Of a stretch of 64,000 bases of DNA, positions 59,101 through 64,000 are shown in pieces. A model generated the notes under the pieces. It saw nothing but the letters and a program-made list of their open reading frames with translations, did no database searches and was not told where the DNA came from. The position numbers and the translations under genes were made by a program. Origin of the DNA: Enoplolaimus lenunculus (lineage: Eukaryota > Nematoda > Enoplea > Enoplida > Thoracostomopsidae); the NCBI GenBank assembly GCA_030248215.1, contig JASANG010002845.1:248001-312000 (forward strand), written 5' to 3'. Numbering within the stretch: position 1 is the stretch's first letter; each line of letters begins with the position of its first letter.

Positions 59101-61779
59101 CGATGCATTTCGAGTTCACACTGATTAAACTAAATTTCAAAACGTCGATAGGTGCAATATTTTAGATGAAAGTGATGCCGAAGATGTTTATACTCCTGTT
59201 GAATACAAATTAACCAGAAATATACGGGATGTTGACGGTAAAATATGAGTATATTTCGACATTGATGTTGTTTTTACTATCACATTTTATTCAAGTTTTA
59301 ATGAAATATATACATTTAATTTTGTGTTGCTTTAAATTAAAAATATCGGAAAACTGTGTATTGCTTGAAAAGAAATATTTCAAATGTGACAATTTTTTAA
59401 TATTTCAACGCCATATATCGTCGAAATATATTTAAATCATACATTGTGTATATGTTTTGTGACTGTTCAATCGAAAAGTTTTAAAAGACTATTTGATTTA
59501 AATTAGCAAAGAATAAAGCTTAATGTTATTTAACTTAAGAAACTTTAAAATTTGAAACCCGATAAAAAACTGCATTTTATAGATTCTAATTGAAAAATTT
59601 TCCATTTAATAATCGCAATTTGATATGGGAAGTAATTTCAAGGTAGCATTCAAAATCCAGTCTTACGCGCGGCAGGCGTTTACGATGATAACTCAGCTAT
59701 AGGAGCTTGACGCTCGAACCCTAGATAATTTTTAGTAATAAATAAGAGAACATTCGCTCTGTTTTACCGCTAGCAGTAGTAGCGCATTTTCGAAACTTGA
59801 AGCATTTCAACTTATAAATATATACTGCCAGAGAGAAGCGTGTTGTGTTCTTTCCTATCGATATTAAATTAATGTTCAAAACCTGTGGTTATTATATATA
59901 ATAATGATATACATTTCTTGCTATAACTCAAACCAGGAACCAATGCAAACGTTCAATTTAAATCAACATTCACATCAAGATCGCAGTACGTTCCTGACAT
60001 ATTAATCCGAGATGTGGGCATACGAGCAATGGAGTATCACATGGACTCAATTCATCCAGGGGTATATCGTATAGATTTGATATCGGTGGCTGAAATCAAC
60101 ACAACAGCAAAAGTATACTATTCGTCTCAAGGTGAAACCGTGTATTCCGACAAAGAGTTGGTTGGATTTTATCCAAGTTTATCAAAACAATCAAAACGCG
60201 TTGAAATCGAACGTATTCGACCACATTCGGTTGATATCAAATGGACTGCATCGGTTGCCGGTGGCTCAACGAATTGTCACGTCGTACGAAAACGTCAAAG
60301 TTCTCATGATGGCGTCTACAATTGCAACATTGAATATTGTGCGATCGTTAGTTCATTGAGACAGTATCATACGCACTGCGCAGTTATGTCTGATATCGGA
60401 CATGGATTCGAAATGATTGAGCGATATTTTGGGTTGGAAGATGTGCAAGAACCCGTTACACAGCGACATTCAAGTCAAAAGTTGATAAGTTGTGTGAGTG
60501 GTTATAAAACTCAACTTGAATTTAGGGGTTTGCATCCAAATACAAAATACTATGTGTCGTTATTTGCAATCGATCAAAAAACAGACGGCAGTGTTGCCTA
60601 TGAACACGCATCTTTCGTTACCCCTCAGCCAAATAACTTGATCGACGAAGCGTCGTTGTTTCCATTTGCAGATGTAAAATATGATCAGTCCATCAAAGGA
60701 GTAGTAACAGCGCTGCCTGACGGCCGAATGATATCAGGTTATCTAAACCCAACAAAAAACTCACGCCATATTTATGAAATTAACGTAAAACATTTTCATA
60801 AACATTTACAAGTGTACGTGCAACCTTGTTCCGGCGGTGATATTCGAATGATTTTAGAACAATTGAAATTTAAAAAACACACACATTCGCCTAGCGCTCG
60901 AAAACAACCTGTGGCCACTTTGGCTTATTCTGCGGTTGCAAGACACAAATTATTGGATGTAATTTCATCCGATTTAGTGTCGTTTATTGATGTTAACGTT
61001 AAACCTGGCCGAATAAGGCTAACGCTTGAAAACGAAGATATGGATTCGGCAAAAGTGTTCAGAGTGTGGGCTTCCACACATTTAGCGAAAAATCCGTATC
61101 CAAAATTGCCGGCCGATACAAGCATCAAAGTGTTTGATAGTGCAAGAAGCTGCAACACTGTGACACTAGAGTGGCTTGGTAAGTAACAAGTGGCACTTTG
61201 ACATAAAACGGTCTATTGTTATCGTTTTTTCCTCACGCATCTTTGGTTGTTGACTCCTGTAAATTAATTATCTATACGCCGCATAGTTGTAGTAGCACCA
61301 AAATATAAATACATTGTAAATATATTTGAGCAAATCTTCGAGACAATAATTAATCGAATTTCAACCTATTCAAACCAGGGCATATAAAATGCGCTAAGAT
61401 TCTTTATAGAATATTTTCATATTTTGTTGACGTCTATTTAATTGAATGTTACGCTAAAATTTCAGCTACAAAGGGCAACCAAGACTACTGTTTGTACGCC
61501 CGTCGTGAAAAAGATGATTATTTTAAAACGTTAATACTCGAAGATACAGATCAGTGTCTTGGACCTGACGGCATTTCAGGAACGCGACGTTTGTTTTGTG
61601 CACAAAGCTTGAATAACAATAACACTCGCAAATCGACCATAATGTCGCATACGGTAATTAATTTAAAACCTGGTGCTGTTTACCGGTTTGATTTGTTCGC
61701 AGCGAAACCAAATCGTACTCCGTTAGGATACAGAACAGTTTGGGCGAGCACTTTGAAACAATGTGCCGTTGAAAAATGA
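56195..61779 (+). CDS. NDNF: NDNF-family secreted protein (neuron-derived neurotrophic factor like)
   Basis: Five exons, 56195-56364, 57195-57367, 59166-59237, 59937-61178 and 61466-61779, join in phase to give 656 residues; all introns are GT-AG. A signal peptide (VVCLLIVFLISICQA) is followed by the NDNF N-terminal block VHFHIDDDEFPLWIQVVPCG, a segment with GVYRIDLISVAEINTTAKVY, and fibronectin-III-like parts including VDIKWTASV and LHPNTKYYVSLFAID. The last exon has the family's ending: YCLYARREKDDY, DQCLGPDGISG, LKPGAVYRFDLFA. NDNF in vertebrates and Nord in Drosophila are secreted glycoproteins that modulate growth-factor signalling. The 72-nt third exon (ESDAEDVYTPVEYK) is phase 1 at both ends and is the least certain part; skipping it keeps the frame. 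Further small exons could hide between 57368 and 59165. It converges with the NHL gene on the other strand. Confidence 0.88.
56870..57121. mobile_element. AAGACAT/AGAAATAT-family MITE in NDNF intron
   Basis: Ends cagaataatatttctg and ttttttgtgtgta; the inside is agaaata/tatttct words as in 5871-6426. It lies in the first intron of the NDNF gene, about 70 bp before exon 2. Confidence 0.6.
57470..57560. repeat. (CAAA)n microsatellite
   Basis: Impure aaacaaac repeat, thinning out to about 57690, in the second intron of the NDNF gene. Confidence 0.9.
58106..58351 (-). mobile_element. tRNA-like TTAA MITE in NDNF intron
   Basis: Runs TTAACCCCTTCTCACATAA to CGAAAGGGTTAA. On the minus strand the A-box region (aagctcagtggtcatcg) and a B-box-like ggttcgaatctca are visible. 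Confidence 0.85.
58551..58918. mobile_element. CCGGAGGCGGAGG MITE in NDNF intron
   Basis: Left end cctggtgcaactggagggg and right end cctccggttgtatcctgg are inverted. The inside near both ends is GC-rich (ccggaggcggaggcg, ccggagccggagg). Fragments: about 6515-6580, 17085-17165, 35097-35150. Termini resemble the hAT-like family at 54256. Confidence 0.7.
59655..59728 (-). mobile_element. Fragment of the tRNA-like TTAA MITE
   Basis: Contains aactcagctataggagcttg and acgctcgaaccc, the A-box half of the family, in the NDNF intron before the large exon. Confidence 0.6.
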
Positions 61780-62288
61780 TACTTATATAAAGAACAAAAT
61801 CAGGAAGTACCGAGTAAAAAAGCTGTATTCTCAACTGTGCGTTGTACTTATCGCGAGTTTGCAATAGGCTTCAATCAAACAGTTGCCGCTGTGCTTGTTA
61901 AACCCTACTCACAAGTAGAACAAGTCAAATGAAAACTGTATTACCGACTGGTGATAGGTGCTACACACAGTACACATATTTGTACACTGTTTTGCGACCT
62001 AATTAGCGATTTGACCAGTGGCGATAGGGCAGCTGTTTTTGATTAAGACAATGCTGCATCCTATAATGTTTCACATTCATTAATTCTGTGTAAAACGTAT
62101 GACCACTGTACTACGTCTTAAAATAGGCGAATTTCAGTTGCAACTAATCTAAAATTTGCATAGTAGGTACGTTTACCAGTTTCAAAGTGTGTTAATTTTC
62201 GAAGATGAGCATATACGCTACGTCTACCGCTAAACAAACGAAAGCGTATTGCTAACAATGGTTGATGACTGTCAGACACAAGAGGGAC
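61780..62288. other. Gap between convergent NDNF and NHL genes
   Basis: Presumed 3' UTR sequence of both genes. No additional gene seen. Confidence 0.5.
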
Positions 62289-62479
62289 AATGTTTACTTT
62301 AAGGGGCGTAAATGTAGATTATATATGCGTATTCCTAAGCCTAAGCCTAAGCCTAAGCGTTGCAAAAATGTTCTCCTAAACCTAAGCCGAAGCCTAAGCA
62401 CAATATGTAATCTAGAATCTAAACCTTCTCTTTAATGGACCCACTAGAAACCTGGACGCCCTCTAAAGCAACATGGACC
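62289..62479 (-). mobile_element. TTAGGC-bearing MITE, subfamily B, complete
   Basis: Ends tgtttactttaaggggcg and gccctctaaagcaacatgga are inverted. Two CCTAAG blocks flank gcgttgcaaaaatgttctcc. Same plan as 20583-20766. Confidence 0.85.
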
Positions 62480-62482
62480 AAC

Positions 62483-62555
62483 AAGAGTATGAAACTGGGT
62501 ACATTTTGTGCAGGAAAAACTATTTTGGTACGCGTTGCATTTTTCTCGATCCCTC
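62483..62555 (+). mobile_element. Fragment of the CAAGAGTGGATGAT MITE
   Basis: caagagtatgaaactgggta followed by cattttgtgcaggaaaa and tacgcgttgcatttt matches the inner left part of 7868-8215. Confidence 0.55.
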
Positions 62556-62715
62556 GATTTTATGGCGTTAGAATTACAGTCACTCATATTGTAGTTTAAT
62601 TTTAATTTTATATTTCATAATATATAAATCAACGTTCATTCATGTCTTATTGTCTTAGAACGCATATTTTTTGTGTTTATGTGGCGAAAAATAAACAGGT
62701 TTAAACCCATATAAT

Positions 62716-64000
62716 TCAGATGTATTTCATTCGCCATACCATATCGTGTTGCGCGCATGAAACATAAATATAATCATCATGAATTTGAATATGAGTTTGA
62801 ACGTAATCTTTACCTTCAACATGACTTTTCAACGTATCAGGAAACGCAAATTGTCGAAGAAAGCGACCGTTTAAATCAAAACACTGCACACGTGCGTTTC
62901 CTGTATCAGCGACAAAAACGTGACCAAACTGATCGGCACAAATCCCGGAAGGATACAAAAATTTGCCTGGCGTCGCACCCTCACCACCAATCAACTGTAA
63001 CACTCGAGATTGTGTATCGACCACAAACAGGCAATGCTTTGATTTATCCGTTAAAATCAGCACGTTTCGTAGCGGAGCGTTGTCACCATAAGACTGTTCG
63101 TACGACGCAGGCGGTAGACAAGAATCAATCCAGACAAAATCAGCAACATCGATTCGTTTTTCTTTGAGTTTTATTTTGTTGATCAATTTTCCACCGCTGA
63201 TTGGATCAGCTACGCTTGACGCTACAAAACTAACTGCCGTTGTTGTTGTCGTTGACTTCCACGAAGGCATTGTTAACTCACAAACACACGTTCCATCAGT
63301 GGCAAATAGTCGTTCTGTTGTAGCTTCTGAATTGCCGTGATTGACAGTTTTAAAGTCTGCAGTGTTCGCTCCGAATTCTTCACCGTCTGCAGATGTTTGC
63401 CAGCTATTCAAATTTACAACTTTATCGACAATTTTAACGTGAACATTGTTTTCAGTGCTTTCCATACACGACAAATTCATTTCGCCAATGCGTTTTTTGG
63501 TCAGCAGCGAAAACGCAATGATTCGTGCTCCACGACTTAACCGGAGGCTGGGCAATTCCAAACGACTCTGCGGTGCTTCAGTAACAAGGAGCAGGCCACC
63601 GCCACTGCTGAATGCAGAGTCGGCGTCTAACGATACCATTGTTCGCATACCAAATTCAGCAATCAATCTCGGTGAGTAGTTTTCTGTCGTCAACATTGCT
63701 AAATCATAGGCAACAAGTTGCGTTGCAGTTATTATATAGTTTTGTCGAATTGCGTACAGGTGCCGACTGGAAATTGTGAACGCTCGCAATCCAGCAATTG
63801 ATACAACTTTATTCCACGATCCTTTTGAGTTGTTTAGACGAATCATTGAAAATTCAGGCCTCAACCTGGTCAGTTGTTGATGCAAGCTACGCAATCCGCT
63901 TTCAGGATAACTAATCGAGCATGCGTTCGAAATACCTGCACCATGACATGAATCTCTTAGGGCTTTATCCAGCGACGCTAGCACTGCGCTGAGTTCGCTA
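62716..64000 (-). CDS. NHL-repeat protein, C-terminal part (runs off the right edge)
   Basis: The frame is open from the window edge to the stop at 62716 with no intron, about 428 residues, so the 5' end is missing. The C-terminal third has a clear NHL repeat, GGEGATPGKFLYPSGICADQ followed by FGHVFVADTGNARVQCFDLN and GRFLRQF. Before it are weaker beta-propeller-like strands (ADFVWIDSCLPPASY, NVLILTDKSKHCLFVVD), and after it the closing YIYVSCAQHDMVWRMKYI. NHL propellers bind RNA or protein and usually end TRIM-NHL ubiquitin ligases or NHLRC-type proteins; the missing N-terminus would decide which. The upstream part (LRSLHQQLTRLRPEFSMI) shows no recognised domain here. Convergent with the NDNF gene. 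Confidence 0.8.
   Translation of the reverse strand, partial: SELSAVLASLDKALRDSCHGAGISNACSISYPESGLRSLHQQLTRLRPEFSMIRLNNSKGSWNKVVSIAGLRAFTISSRHLYAIRQNYIITATQLVAYDLAMLTTENYSPRLIAEFGMRTMVSLDADSAFSSGGGLLLVTEAPQSRLELPSLRLSRGARIIAFSLLTKKRIGEMNLSCMESTENNVHVKIVDKVVNLNSWQTSADGEEFGANTADFKTVNHGNSEATTERLFATDGTCVCELTMPSWKSTTTTTAVSFVASSVADPISGGKLINKIKLKEKRIDVADFVWIDSCLPPASYEQSYGDNAPLRNVLILTDKSKHCLFVVDTQSRVLQLIGGEGATPGKFLYPSGICADQFGHVFVADTGNARVQCFDLNGRFLRQFAFPDTLKSHVEGKDYVQTHIQIHDDYIYVSCAQHDMVWRMKYI

Overview
The window is nuclear DNA from an animal, almost certainly a nematode. The collagen gene has the cuticle-collagen layout and closes its triple helix with the nematode-type block [10 protein letters not shown], one secreted protein carries a nematode DB module, and the repeats hold runs of TTAGGC, the nematode telomere unit. 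The DNA is AT-rich, genes have GT-AG introns of about 0.3 to 3.6 kb, and most of the sequence is short DNA-transposon debris. The repeat load, and an NDNF-like gene that I do not associate with Caenorhabditis, hint at an early-branching (enoplean) nematode; that is inference only.

Layout. 1-9297 has no gene I can recognise, only short repeats. 9298-16718 (minus) is a cuticle collagen in at least seven exons with a long non-collagenous tail; its introns hold a 37-bp satellite, a large foldback and several MITEs. 16719-27500 is repeat-rich, with nested MITEs and one doubtful small exon. 27501-28281 (plus) is a two-exon secreted peptide that is easy to miss. 32697-37187 (plus) is a secreted DB-module protein in two exons. 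39790-45155 (minus) is a four-exon cholinesterase-like protein whose nucleophile serine is replaced, with very long glutamine tracts. 50059-50535 (plus) is the mitochondrial fission adaptor FIS1, followed by a LINE remnant. 56195-61779 (plus) is a five-exon NDNF family protein. 62716-64000 (minus) is the C-terminal part of an NHL-repeat protein that runs off the right edge.

The genes share no pathway. Four or five of the seven products enter the secretory route (collagen, DB protein, esterase-like protein, NDNF, small peptide); FIS1 is mitochondrial and the NHL protein probably cytoplasmic. No operon is evident.

The most unusual signals are in the repeats: (1) a TTAA-target, piggyBac-like MITE that carries a tRNA-like pol III promoter, with its target site proven by two empty-site comparisons inside this window; (2) TIR-bearing MITEs whose core is made of telomeric TTAGGC units. 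Among genes, the collagen tail with PGRIL repeats, the nucleophile-dead polyQ cholinesterase-like protein and the small secreted peptide are most worth following. I saw no LTR retrotransposon, retroviral or Polinton copy.
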